Of a stretch of 64,000 bases of DNA, positions 32,862 through 42,818 are shown in pieces. The stretch is from Astrothelium macrocarpum (taxonomy: Eukaryota; Ascomycota; Dothideomycetes; Trypetheliales; Trypetheliaceae): the NCBI GenBank assembly GCA_021030915.1, contig JAGEMR010000005.1:372001-436000 (forward strand), written 5' to 3'. The notes under the pieces are model-generated. The model did not search any database. It worked only from the letters and a program-made list of their open reading frames with translations, and was not told the DNA's origin. Positions within the stretch are counted from its first letter, which is position 1. Every line of letters begins with the position of its first letter. The translations under genes and the position numbers were made by a program.

Positions 32862-34579
32862 TCACCAATAATCACCCTGGTCCTTCATGGCCGCGGCTGT
32901 CTTAGAGAAGCCCGCAATGTTAGCGCCCGCCACCAAGCTTGGATATTCACCTTCCGCCGCCGGCACGTATTCCTTGGCCGTCTCGAGACAGTTCTTGAAG
33001 CAAGACTCCATGATGAGCTTGAGCTTCTCATCAACTTCTTCCGCCGTCCACTTCAGCCGTTGCGAATTTTGCGCCATCTCGAGGCCAGAGACGGCGACAC
33101 CGCCTGCGTTGGCTGCTTTGCCTATAATGTGAGGAAACAAAGGTCGATTAGTAGACGTTCTTTGAAACGGATGACGAGTTGAGAGGCTTGTCGGGGGCTT
33201 TGGAGATGGACTTACCAGGAGCATACCAGATCGCATCGCCCTTCTTCGCCTTGCGGTCCTTCTCAAACACATCAATCGCCTCCTGCGTGCAACCCATATT
33301 GCTACCTTCGGCGATGAACTTGGCTCCTGCTTCAATGAGGGCCTGTGCTTCATCCTCGCTAACCTCGTTCTGTGTCGCACTTGGCAGGGCAACGTCCACC
33401 TTGCCGACGTGCTTCCACGGTCGCGCGCCGTCAATGTACTTGATCTTGTCCTTGTGTGCACTCGTCTCCGCGAGGTCTGTGAGCGCTTTGCGCTGGACCT
33501 TGAGTGCGGCGACGGTGGAAATGAGCTCAGGAGTGAAGCCGGTAGCGTCGTCCACGGCGATGATGCTGCCTTTACTGTCGGAGAGGGAGACTACGGTGCC
33601 CCCGAGCTCGATGACTTTGAGAGCGGCGTATTGAGCGACATTGCCGGAGCCAGAGACTGTGACGCGTTTGCCTTTGAAGCTTTCTTTACCGCTGGAGGCG
33701 TATCGGATCATGTGCTCAACGTACTATTTTTGCCACTTCTGTTAGCTTCTTTTGGATAGAGTCGATGCTCCGTGGAGGTTGTTGACATACGTAGACAAGA
33801 CCGTAGCCAGTAGCTTCTGGTCTGATCAGGCTGCCACCCCAGTTCAAGCCTTTGCCTGTCAGAACGCCTTCCCAGCGATTCTTCTCTGCCCGATAAGCTC
33901 CAAACATCCAGCCAATCTCTCGTGGTGAAACACCAATATCTCCGGCTGGAACATCGGTATCAGCTCCGATATGCTTGTTCAGTTCACGCATGAAGGCTCC
34001 GCAGAATTTGCGAATCTCGTTATCAGATTTTCCTTTGGGGTCGAAGTCGGCACCGCCCTTACCACCACCCATGCTCACTGCACATTGTTTTGGTCAGCTT
34101 TGTTTCATCCCCTTTTTTTTTTCTAAAATTCAGATGTATCCTGAAGTTGTAACCTACATCCTGTTAAAGCATTTTTGAATATCTGCTCAAATCCCAAGAA
34201 CTTTAGAATCGACAGATTGACTGTGGGATGAAATCGAAGCCCGCCCTTGTAAGGACCCAATGCTGAGTTGAACTGCACACGATACCCTCGATTAACCTGG
34301 ACTTCGCCCTTGTCATCCTCCCAAGTGACGCGAAACTGGATCACGCGCTCCGGAATTGACGCAACCTTGAGTGCCTTTCGGTATTCAGGTTTCTTTTCAA
34401 ACAGCTTGGAATTTTCAAGGGTCGATGCAAGTTCTACATTGTATTGTCAGTTTCTATTCAAACTAGCCTGGGAATATTAGGTGGGTGCGGAGCAAGCTTC
34501 CGCGCCACAGGTTCGGGAAATTAGTGTTCACACCTTTGTAGGCCTGTTCAAATTCGGGCTCTGAAGGGAGATTTGACAT
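32862..34579 (-). CDS. gdhA: NADP-specific glutamate dehydrogenase
   Basis: Model: exons 34534-34579, 34158-34433, 33791-34077, 33216-33723 and 32862-33121; introns of 100, 80, 67 and 94 nt; 458 residues, the normal size for fungal NADP-GDH. The enzyme makes glutamate from 2-oxoglutarate and ammonium and is the main ammonium-assimilation step. The substrate site shows GPYKGGLRFHPTVNLS and LSMGGGKGGADFDPKG with the catalytic Lys; DVPAGDIGVS and WGGSLIRPEATGYGLVY follow. The dinucleotide fold begins VTVSGSGNVAQYA. Every splice junction rebuilds a conserved block, for example LTG/LSMGGG and APG/KAANAGG. A cytosolic location is expected because there is no presequence. The neighbouring aldo-keto reductase gene lies upstream on the same strand. 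Confidence 0.96.
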
Positions 34580-35426
34580 TTTGCTAATGATTCCAGACCA
34601 AAAGTAGATATTCAAGAGGAGATCTTAACGTGGAAGAAAAGATCTAGAGGAAATTGGCGTCAAGCGAGCTGCTGTTCGAAAAAGGTACGATGTTGAGGAA
34701 TTTGAAGAAAGAGCAAGTAAATTCGGCAACAGCTCGATTCTAAATATGAGTCAAGAGTACTATCGTGTGCCTACTCGAGATCTCCGGCCTTCACTATTAC
34801 AGAGAAACCAGAACAACATAAAATGCGTCAGAGCGTGGGCTGTCACGAGCTCGCTCTACGTTTAGCCCAGGGCCCATCCAGAGCTCATGCCGCGTTGACG
34901 AAGTCTTGCATGGAGCTTGATGAAATATCAGACTACAATTGGTCCCCTCAAGACCCCTAGAAGGGCCAAGCACCGCCATGATGGTGACTGTGGAGCAAGT
35001 TACGTCGAAAGTAAAGCTTTGTAAAGAGGTTTGGATGAGGTTATGTCATGAAAAGGTCGATAAAGCTCCTCTTATCGGCAGTTGTGATTGGCTAAGAGTG
35101 ACAAGGCATGTTGCCCCGCGGGGGTTCTCAATCTCCCCTGCATTGGAAAAATCAAGCTACCGACTTCGGAGTACATTTCGCTTATGGACATAATTACACA
35201 TCTTTCCTGGATGGGCCTACAGTATAGCGAGCTTGTTGATTCCCCTTTAAGCAGATCAAAGAGAAAGCGAATTCGTACGAAATATCTCGCTTGAAAGGGA
35301 TTGTACGCGTGGACTTGGGTCTCATACAGCGAGATATGTAAAATGCCCACCCTTGCTACTCATGGCTTTCTCAGCTGAAGCCACGCGAAAATCGGTGCAT
35401 CCTGTCAGCGACTGTATTCGACCCGA
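34580..35426. promoter_or_regulatory. Upstream region of gdhA
   Basis: The stretch of 847 bp separates the gdhA start from the end of the aldo-keto reductase gene. It must carry the gdhA promoter. I see no gene in it and make no specific site call. Confidence 0.5.
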
Positions 35427-36603
35427 TCACGGGCAGTCGACAGGGTCCCAATCTGCATTAAAGTCAATACTAGCCAAGAGTTTTCCGACCGCGTTGTTTG
35501 CCACGTACCCGTAACCAGGTATTCGTCAAGTCCATCCATTGCCTGCATATCCTCCTGCTTGATTTCAAAACTCCCAATTTCGGCATTTTCGGCGATTCTA
35601 GGCTTTTTCACTGATTTTGGCAATGGCACGTAGCCGTGCTGGAGACTCCATCTAATCATGAGCTGTGCCGGCGTACATGAGTACTTCTTGGAGAGCTCCA
35701 CAATTTTGGGATGTCTCATCCGCAGGGCTCGTGCCAGAGGCGCGTATGCCTCTACAACAATACCATTAGTCTGACAGAAATCTGCAAGCTCACGCCTCGT
35801 ATTGAAGGGGTGAATTTCGATTTGGTTGACCGCTGGCATAATCCGAGGTTTTGCCTCCATCAACTCCTGAAGCTGTGATTCGTCAGAGGCGGAACCAATC
35901 CCAGCGTCATCCAATAGCAATGCATACATGCTTAATGCCAAAGTTGCTCACGCCGCCAATCCTAATCTCACCTTCGGCCATGGCATCCTCAACCGCTCTC
36001 CAACTTTCCAGTCGAGCTCTCTTGCCACCATAGGGGCTATGAAGTAAGAAGAGATCAATGTAACCGAGGCCACACCGCTTGGTGGAGGTCTTGATCGATT
36101 GACGAGTAGCTTCATACGAACCATTGGATGCAAGCTTTGTAGTGAAATGAATGTCTTCACGTTTCAGCTCAGCAGTATTTGCACGACTGGCCAAGAAAGA
36201 TTTGATCGCGCTTCCTACTTGTTCTTCGTTGTGATACATTTGAGCCGAGTCGATCCTGTATAATTATTGGTGAGTCGAGCAAGACCTCGTACGTCCGTAA
36301 TCGCCGTCAATTACGCATCAAGGGGACATAGTGTCATACGCTCGATAACCTGTCTGCAGTGGAAAGCGTATTAGAGATGGCGTTAGTGGAGGCCAAGGTG
36401 TCAATACTTCCAAGGCCCATCGTACAGCCTGCGTCGTCTCATTTCCGCTCATCAAATAGACCCCAAGATGTAGCTGGGGTATCGTGAGGCCATTGGCTAG
36501 CTACATTAGACTCAGCTAAACTGACAGGCTTTCAATTGCTGTTTCTGGTTTCACCTAATTATACCTTGGTTGTGGTTGTCAGTGAAAAGTTCTTTTGCGC
36601 CAT
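35427..36603 (-). CDS. Aldo-keto reductase, six exons including a 14-nt microexon
   Basis: Model: exons 36565-36603, 36408-36500, 36340-36353, 35928-36255, 35509-35872 and 35427-35452; introns of 64, 54, 84, 55 and 56 nt; 287 residues. The third exon has only 14 nt and codes for the TGYRA stretch. The AKR catalytic tetrad is visible: Asp in AIDSAQMY, Tyr in the same motif, Lys in HFTTKLASN and His in FLLHSPYG. NQIEIHPFNTR and IPLPKSV-like PLPKSVKKPRI, which binds NADPH, follow. The C-terminus DWDPVDCP, supplied by the last exon, is typical of the yeast GCY1/YPR1-like branch. It probably reduces aldehydes or ketones with NADPH in the cytosol; the physiological substrate is unknown. Confidence 0.9.
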
Positions 36604-37942
36604 ATTGCTCGCCAAACAATCCTTCTCCACTTGGAACGTATTGGGAAGGAGTGAGGATTTTGGCTGGAGCTCAATATAGTGATCTTATGCGAACACCAAC
36701 AATTGGTGAATTATTGAGGCTCGAACTCCACAAGTGGATTACGTTGGTGGTGAAGGAGCCGCCATTGCCGGCTTATGACGTGAATCACTAAAATAACACC
36801 CGCGTTCCAGCGGGATGGTCGACAGGGAATGCGCAGCCGCAGATGCTCGCCACCCTGCGCCAGGTAATACCCTTGGTGGAGGACATGTCGGACGGTGCGA
36901 AGCTGCACTAATAACAGAGCCCACCTCCAACGCACCGGGTCAGCCATGGACTTGGACACAACTTTACGCGGTTGACTGCGTAAGGCCACGACCGGGAGCG
37001 CCCATGATGATGGCATCGCCAGCTCTAGACCTCGGAGTGTGGCGCTTGATTCATGTTTCAAGCCTTGGAGTAGGGCGAGTTGGGGTCCCGGGAACAGTGG
37101 ACGGGTCTCGACCCCCCCGGGGGGACGACGTGTTGAAGAAATGTGTCAACGCAGTCAGCAGCGGGGACCTGGGGGAGAGGGAAGAAAACTCCCGGTCCGC
37201 GTGGGATCCGCAGTGTGGATCATGATTCACCACTGCATCGCAAAACTTTAAACAACCCTATCCGCCATCCGTCCACCGTCGAGCATGGTCATGGGAAATG
37301 GGCATCGTGAGAAAGGCGGTCTTCCCGATCCATGCACGCCGTGGCTGATCAGCGAGAGGGCAGGATGGGTGCAGCGAAACGAGGGCGTTCCTGAGGCTAA
37401 TAGGGCCTTTGTTCCGATAGCATTTTGAGAATCAGGTGGCCTAAGGAAGCTGAAATGGCGACGCTGCTTTGAAGCAGGGCCAACCAGCAGGGCGGCCGTG
37501 TGGCGGCCACAAAGACGGCGAGAAAGCTTTACTGACAGGGCTAGACGTGATTGGCGCAGTGTTCTGAAGTTGCGATTGTTTGCCGAGTACTAGGGAGTCC
37601 GCGATAGCGCGGCAGCAGCAGCTGGTATTTGATATGCGACTTGTATGGCACCATGACCCCGACTGTCCACTTTCAATAATGCAATGATCATGGCTACGGA
37701 CCCGCCTTTATTGGCGTCTGGGAGTAAGGCGCCAGACTTGGGCGGAAGCTGCTGGTCTGACGCTCAATATATGAAACACATCGATTCCAGCTTCTCGACT
37801 AAGAATTCATCAACCCGGCTCTGGGACGTTGCCCTTTCGCCGAATTGCGCCGCGTCATCTCTACTCACATGTAAACACTTAAGGTGAGCTTGGCCTTTTA
37901 CCTCCACCATCCGCCGTCCGCACGCCCAAACCACTTCTAATC
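36604..37942. other. Divergent intergenic region, no gene recognised
   Basis: This 1.3-kb region lies between the divergent aldo-keto reductase and ilp-like genes. It contains the perfect 12-bp palindrome CCCCCCGGGGGG at 37113-37124. The frames here are short and overlap on both strands without domain support. Confidence 0.5.
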
Positions 37943-38650
37943 ATGTCATTCTCTGACTTCCTTCATGGCCGAACTGCTCAGCAATCAGGCGCATCAGCAG
38001 CCTCCGTCCTACCCGAAGGTGACGTCGAGAGCTCCGCTACCTCATTCACGTCAATGGCGAGTGACCCGCAATTTGACATATTCGATTGGCATCCGGCGTA
38101 CCAAAGCTGTCAACGATACTTCCTCGACCACGCACAACATGACGGTGGTGTGCAAGCCGTGGCGGCTCTAATCAACATCAAGCTCCCCTTCCAATGGGGC
38201 TCTCCCATCAACGGCTCTCAGATTCCACCGTACACCGCGACTGTCCCTACATATCCACGTTCTGGAGTACACTCGCCACATTCAGGTGGTCCCCCGGTTT
38301 GGGTCTCACTCGTCCCATTCGTCAGGCGTCTCGTGGTGACGGGCTTCGATAAAGAACCTATATTACACGGCTTTTTCGGGGATGATTGGAGGAAGGGCGT
38401 CGCACCAGTTCAGGATGTGGAGAGGCGCAACTACCTCTTTGCAGCCAAGAGTGGGGGCTGGAAGTGTGTCAAGAAACAATACGACATGTCCTCAGAAGAG
38501 ACCGTGCCATTCCTCAGACCCCTCCAGAATGTGCAGCTAGTCGAGATTGAAGGAGCAGAAAAGGCATGGAGTCAGTGGCTTGCCATGGAAGATTGGATGG
38601 TTGGGCCGCGAGCACCAGAGGCAATCGAGGGTGGTAGTTCTGGAGCATGA
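37943..38650 (+). CDS. Conserved Pezizomycotina protein (ilp-like), function unknown
   Basis: An intronless gene of 235 residues. It resembles fungal proteins annotated 'ilp is an apoptosis inhibitor', a name without experimental support that I know of. Landmarks are FDWHPAYQSCQRYFLDHAQH, AALINIKLPFQW, LVPFVRRLVVTGFD, ILHGFFGDDWRKGV, VERRNYLFAAKSGGW and ETVPFLRPLQN. The N-terminal 50 residues are Ser/Ala-rich. No transmembrane segment or signal peptide is evident. It is divergent from the aldo-keto reductase gene and followed by med5 on the same strand. Confidence 0.75.
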   Translation: MSFSDFLHGRTAQQSGASAASVLPEGDVESSATSFTSMASDPQFDIFDWHPAYQSCQRYFLDHAQHDGGVQAVAALINIKLPFQWGSPINGSQIPPYTATVPTYPRSGVHSPHSGGPPVWVSLVPFVRRLVVTGFDKEPILHGFFGDDWRKGVAPVQDVERRNYLFAAKSGGWKCVKKQYDMSSEETVPFLRPLQNVQLVEIEGAEKAWSQWLAMEDWMVGPRAPEAIEGGSSGA

Positions 38651-39257
38651 GTGCTTTTTCCTTCACTTGGTCCGGGATCATATTCTAATGCTAGCGGAGG
38701 CGTCTGGGATTGCTTTGCATGGCACGTTGGAATGGTGGGCATGGCATCATGGATTCGCAGCGGCTGGTCGGAGCGGTGGCTACCCAACTGGCCCTTGCTC
38801 GAACACGCACTTTCACAGCTATTGTATTGAGTAATTTCCACGTAATGCAGACTTTGAATGCCCAGATATCCCCGAACGACTACCTTAAAAACTTAGACGC
38901 TCCATGCAGATCCCATGCATTTCCTGCGTTGCGGGGTCTCGCTTTGGTTAGGCTCTACGTGTCCGATTGGATTGGTTGGCGGCGGCCCGGCTAAGGCTGA
39001 AACATCTCCCCCAGACGCGACAATAGGTGACCATCTATTCAACTTTCTTATTGTCTTTGCACTCTGCAATCTTATCATCCTATCAACACTACAAATCTTA
39101 TCATCCTACCAACACTACAAATCTTAAATCGCCAACCTTTTTATTGTTCAATGATCATCTGTTTCGCGTTTGCTTTCTCTCCATATGATTTGGATACACG
39201 TTAAACCTATCACCGAGTAGTCCTTGCTGAAATATAGCAAACCCGTGACGACTAGGA
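38651..39257. other. Intergenic with a 26-bp tandem repeat
   Basis: The region separates the ilp-like and med5 genes, which share a strand. A tandem repeat (listed separately) lies about 130-190 bp before the med5 start. No gene is seen. Confidence 0.6.
39069..39126. repeat. 26-bp tandem repeat, 2.2 copies
   Basis: Copies run 39069-39094 and 39095-39120, plus a 6-bp partial copy; they differ at one position. The unit contains CTTATCATCCTA and AACACTACAA. It lies in the med5 upstream region. Confidence 0.85.
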
Positions 39258-42200
39258 ATGGCTAGTAAAAAGCGCGAGCGCAGGGTGGACGTGCTTGCTA
39301 ACAAAAAACATTGGACTGTCTTTGTCGACAAAGAATTTGACCCAGCGTTGAAGCCAGAAGATTTCTTGAAGCGATCGTGGCTGCAGCAAAAAAAGTGGCC
39401 TTTACCAGGCATTCGCATAGCACAAGCTTTCTTGGAACCAAAACCTTATTCTGCAAGCAACCGTACTTGCTCAGTCACTGCGGGTTTTTTGGACGAACTT
39501 TTAGTGGCTGGGGCAGTTTCCATCCCAGATATTCTGACAGCTTTGCTCTACGAATCCGACCTGAGGAGCCTGGATCCGGAGGATGGTACTGATGGTCATA
39601 CGAAGAAGCCTCGAATACGTTCACTGGATGTGGATTTCGAGGTACTCAACAAATTAGCAGAGCGAATCGCTCAGGGTTATAAGATCCAATCACGTGGAGA
39701 ACTTCGGAGAACTATCTTTGCGTTGACGAAATGGCTCAATGCTGCACTTTCATACAACACGACCGAGGCGCTTACTTATAACCCGGCCTGGGAATGGATT
39801 GGGAGAAAAGATCCGCACATCAAGTACCGCAAGCAATACATCGCCTATAGCAACCATGGCATGTGGCCGTACGTACGAGACAGTCTTGGCCGGTTGTTGC
39901 TCGCCGTCTTTGGACATGGCGAGTTCGCGTTGTTCATCACAAAGGAAGGCGATGCGGATTTGAGGGCGCAATTCATGGAATTGGTTGTCTCCTTTGTACC
40001 ACTAGTCTCCAGATGGTCTGAGCAACTAACCAGCCAATTTGAGCTGATCCAGAGTCAGCAAGCTGACATGGACCACCCGCAAGGACATAAGATTCTTGGG
40101 ATTGACAGAGTCCACCTCGACACACTTATGCCTCTTCCACCTTTAAGTTCACCACGGTCGAGGGTAGGACTCTACGTATACATCAATGCTCTACTGGCTG
40201 GCAGACCACTCACTGAGGATTCCGCAATGCTTACTCACTTGCAAAGCCGATACAAAGAAGATATTGAGTCTTTGACGATAGATCTCATCGTTGCGTCTTT
40301 TGACGTACTGGCAAATGCAGTCACCCGGAAAGAGTCGCGGGATTCCTTGTTTTCGCTAAAGTCTTTTCTGGTCAATAAAGTCCCACATTTGATCTCGCTG
40401 CTCGCATCTTCATTTTACCTACCTCTAACACCCGAATTCTGCATTGAGCAGGCTCTTAAATTTGTTGATCACAATGTCTTTCCCTCTTTCGCATCATCTT
40501 TTAATAATGTACTTGGAAGCGACAACACTGTTGGAGATGTGCGGCAAGATTTTCTGCTGGCTTGCGCATTACACGGACTGGTCCTTGAAGAGAGCATTCC
40601 GCGTATTTATGGTGAAGTTCCGATGTCTGGCATAGCAGCTAATGGCAGACTATTCAAAGAGGTTCTGATGACGGAATGTCAAAACAATCCACAGAGGCTT
40701 GAAGAGCTCATCAACGGAATAGAGAACATGGATGGCAATGTTGGTGCTGTTGTTGGTGCAGTGACCGATGTCATTCGGAACATGTGTGCGACAAAGGATA
40801 CAATGTCTTTAAAATCTATCTGTTCTTCACTGTCTCGGAAACCTTTGGCTCTCGATGTCATATTGCAATATGCATCACCGATCAGCATTCTTCAGCCGCT
40901 TTGTCAACTACTCAACGAATCGAAATACGAGGAAGACCAGGGAGAGCACCAACCTGTTTATGAAGACTTTGCTGGCATACTGTTATTGACGTTAGCCATG
41001 GTCCATCGCTATGATCTATCAAAAGTGGATCTTGGTGTTGGTAATGATCAGTCGTTCGTTTCCCAACTTCTCGATACCGGTTTACAAAGCAAGTCTCCAA
41101 AAGACTTATCCGAGGATGACAGTAAGCGCTTGAGCAACTTGGTTCGCGGATTGTATGAAACGCAAGGCATCACGGAAGAGGTCATGTCGACGTGCCGACC
41201 TCAAGACTTCTACTTGTTGGTCTCAACTCTCTTTGACCAAAGCGTATTGGCTTGTAGCCAAGATGTGATTAAGCTAGAAACGATACAGACTGGTCTTGAG
41301 ATGTTGCTCGAGCCTTGGTTCATTCCCTCTCTTTGCATTGCTTTGAGATGGCTGGCCAATGAAATCGCCCGACCCGGAACAAACAAGGCCATTCTCATCC
41401 AGATCCTCCATAAACTTATGCGACCCTCGTCACTTTCAGGTGATGCCCAGGGCATGCATAGTGCCATCCTGTCAATGGTTGCGGATCTTTTGGAGAAATC
41501 ACTTCGGGATTTACAGACCAAAGAGCCAAGCAAGTACGATATTGGACCACTGCTCGACGACCTCAAACCGCACTCCCAGTACAAGCGAAATGGGAGCAGC
41601 TCACTCTCGGAGTTACAAGCATGGACTCATACATCCAGCGGAGGAATCCAACAGAGCATTCGCAACACATTCCAATCCCTAATAAACTGGGGAAGTAATC
41701 TTTCCATGGTTGTACAGGCTCCCAATTACACCCATCGGCAAATCATCAGTGCAGTCAGGACGATTGGATCGACTCCGACTTTACGAGTAATTCTCGAAGA
41801 AGCAAGGCAACAGATGGAGCACGGCGATGGCGTGCTTGCTCTCGACATAGCCACCGAAATAATTTGTGCTCCGACTACAGATGTCCCTCCAGAGATGGTG
41901 GACACAGCTTTGATGCTTTCGGCAACCCATCCTCGACCGGCCTCAAGTGGGGTCAGTCTGCGAGATAGATTGAAATTGGTCATGGAGGAAAACCCCAAGA
42001 AAGACGCGGTTGACTCGATCATGGCGGAAACAGTCGTGCGACTGCACCGCAATGTCGAATTCATCATGCTTCAGGCTGCACAAGCTCAGGCACTTCCTAC
42101 TGATCTGGGCGCACAAGAAATGATCCAGGCAGTCGAACTCACGGACGCGGTTGACAGCGCGGCAGCAGATGCGGCTGCGGTGGAGGCTGCAGGTGCGGCG

Positions 42201-42434
42201 ATCGTTCCAGAGCAGTCGCTAGATTTGAATGTTGCGGCTGGAATGGATATTGATGCGGCTGCGGCCGGTGTAGCGATGGATCTGGATTTGGGCAATGCGG
42301 CGACAGGGATAGGCGATCAGAGTGTGGATGAGATGCTCCAGGGATCGGGCCTGGGTTCCGCAGAAGATGATATTTTTGGTGATCTACAGATGGACCCAGA
42401 TGACAATTTTAATTTTGACGATTTAGGAATGTAA
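39258..42434 (+). CDS. nut1: Mediator complex subunit 5 (Med5/Nut1)
   Basis: An uninterrupted frame of 1058 residues. The protein is an all-helical tail-module subunit of Mediator, linking DNA-bound activators to RNA polymerase II. The N-terminus (WTVFVDKEFDPALKPEDFL, LPGIRIAQAFLEP), the helical repeats, TLRVILEEARQQMEHGDGVLALDIATEIICAPT near the C-terminal third, and the acidic tail ending DIFGDLQMDPDDNFNFDDLGM are characteristic of fungal Nut1. An Ala/Asp-rich low-complexity stretch precedes the tail (about residues 950-1010). Length fits the family. The gene stands alone on its strand between intergenic stretches. Confidence 0.87.
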   Translation: MASKKRERRVDVLANKKHWTVFVDKEFDPALKPEDFLKRSWLQQKKWPLPGIRIAQAFLEPKPYSASNRTCSVTAGFLDELLVAGAVSIPDILTALLYESDLRSLDPEDGTDGHTKKPRIRSLDVDFEVLNKLAERIAQGYKIQSRGELRRTIFALTKWLNAALSYNTTEALTYNPAWEWIGRKDPHIKYRKQYIAYSNHGMWPYVRDSLGRLLLAVFGHGEFALFITKEGDADLRAQFMELVVSFVPLVSRWSEQLTSQFELIQSQQADMDHPQGHKILGIDRVHLDTLMPLPPLSSPRSRVGLYVYINALLAGRPLTEDSAMLTHLQSRYKEDIESLTIDLIVASFDVLANAVTRKESRDSLFSLKSFLVNKVPHLISLLASSFYLPLTPEFCIEQALKFVDHNVFPSFASSFNNVLGSDNTVGDVRQDFLLACALHGLVLEESIPRIYGEVPMSGIAANGRLFKEVLMTECQNNPQRLEELINGIENMDGNVGAVVGAVTDVIRNMCATKDTMSLKSICSSLSRKPLALDVILQYASPISILQPLCQLLNESKYEEDQGEHQPVYEDFAGILLLTLAMVHRYDLSKVDLGVGNDQSFVSQLLDTGLQSKSPKDLSEDDSKRLSNLVRGLYETQGITEEVMSTCRPQDFYLLVSTLFDQSVLACSQDVIKLETIQTGLEMLLEPWFIPSLCIALRWLANEIARPGTNKAILIQILHKLMRPSSLSGDAQGMHSAILSMVADLLEKSLRDLQTKEPSKYDIGPLLDDLKPHSQYKRNGSSSLSELQAWTHTSSGGIQQSIRNTFQSLINWGSNLSMVVQAPNYTHRQIISAVRTIGSTPTLRVILEEARQQMEHGDGVLALDIATEIICAPTTDVPPEMVDTALMLSATHPRPASSGVSLRDRLKLVMEENPKKDAVDSIMAETVVRLHRNVEFIMLQAAQAQALPTDLGAQEMIQAVELTDAVDSAAADAAAVEAAGAAIVPEQSLDLNVAAGMDIDAAAAGVAMDLDLGNAATGIGDQSVDEMLQGSGLGSAEDDIFGDLQMDPDDNFNFDDLGM

Positions 42435-42818
42435 GAGGTTGGGTGGGGTTTTGGATGCCTAGTAGGGATGGTGGGTGAAGTTGTTAACGTTCGGCTGTCA
42501 ACCGATGGTCCGAATAAATCGCTGATGTAGGTTTCCACCTGGCCAAAGAGCACAATTCCATTCACATCGTGTTAGATTTCTCAAGGGGCTTGGAGTGTTT
42601 CAGAATTCGCGGCCGAGAGGTTTTTGGGTACCGGAAGAAAGGATGACGTCTTATCGGTCACGCCGAATTGAGCACTTAAGCCTCATGTATATAGGCGTCT
42701 CTCTAAGCTTCGGCCTTTCAGGCCAGGTCGCAATATGAATTGCCACTGGCTCTGTTCCTCTACGATTTTCAGATGATCATATCTCAATCTCAATGCGTGA
42801 CTTTATCAGAACATAAAA
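42435..42818. other. Intergenic between med5 and the DUF7029-type gene
   Basis: The stretch holds the med5 terminator region and the next promoter, with a TATATA-like run near 42.69 kb. No gene is seen. Confidence 0.55.
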
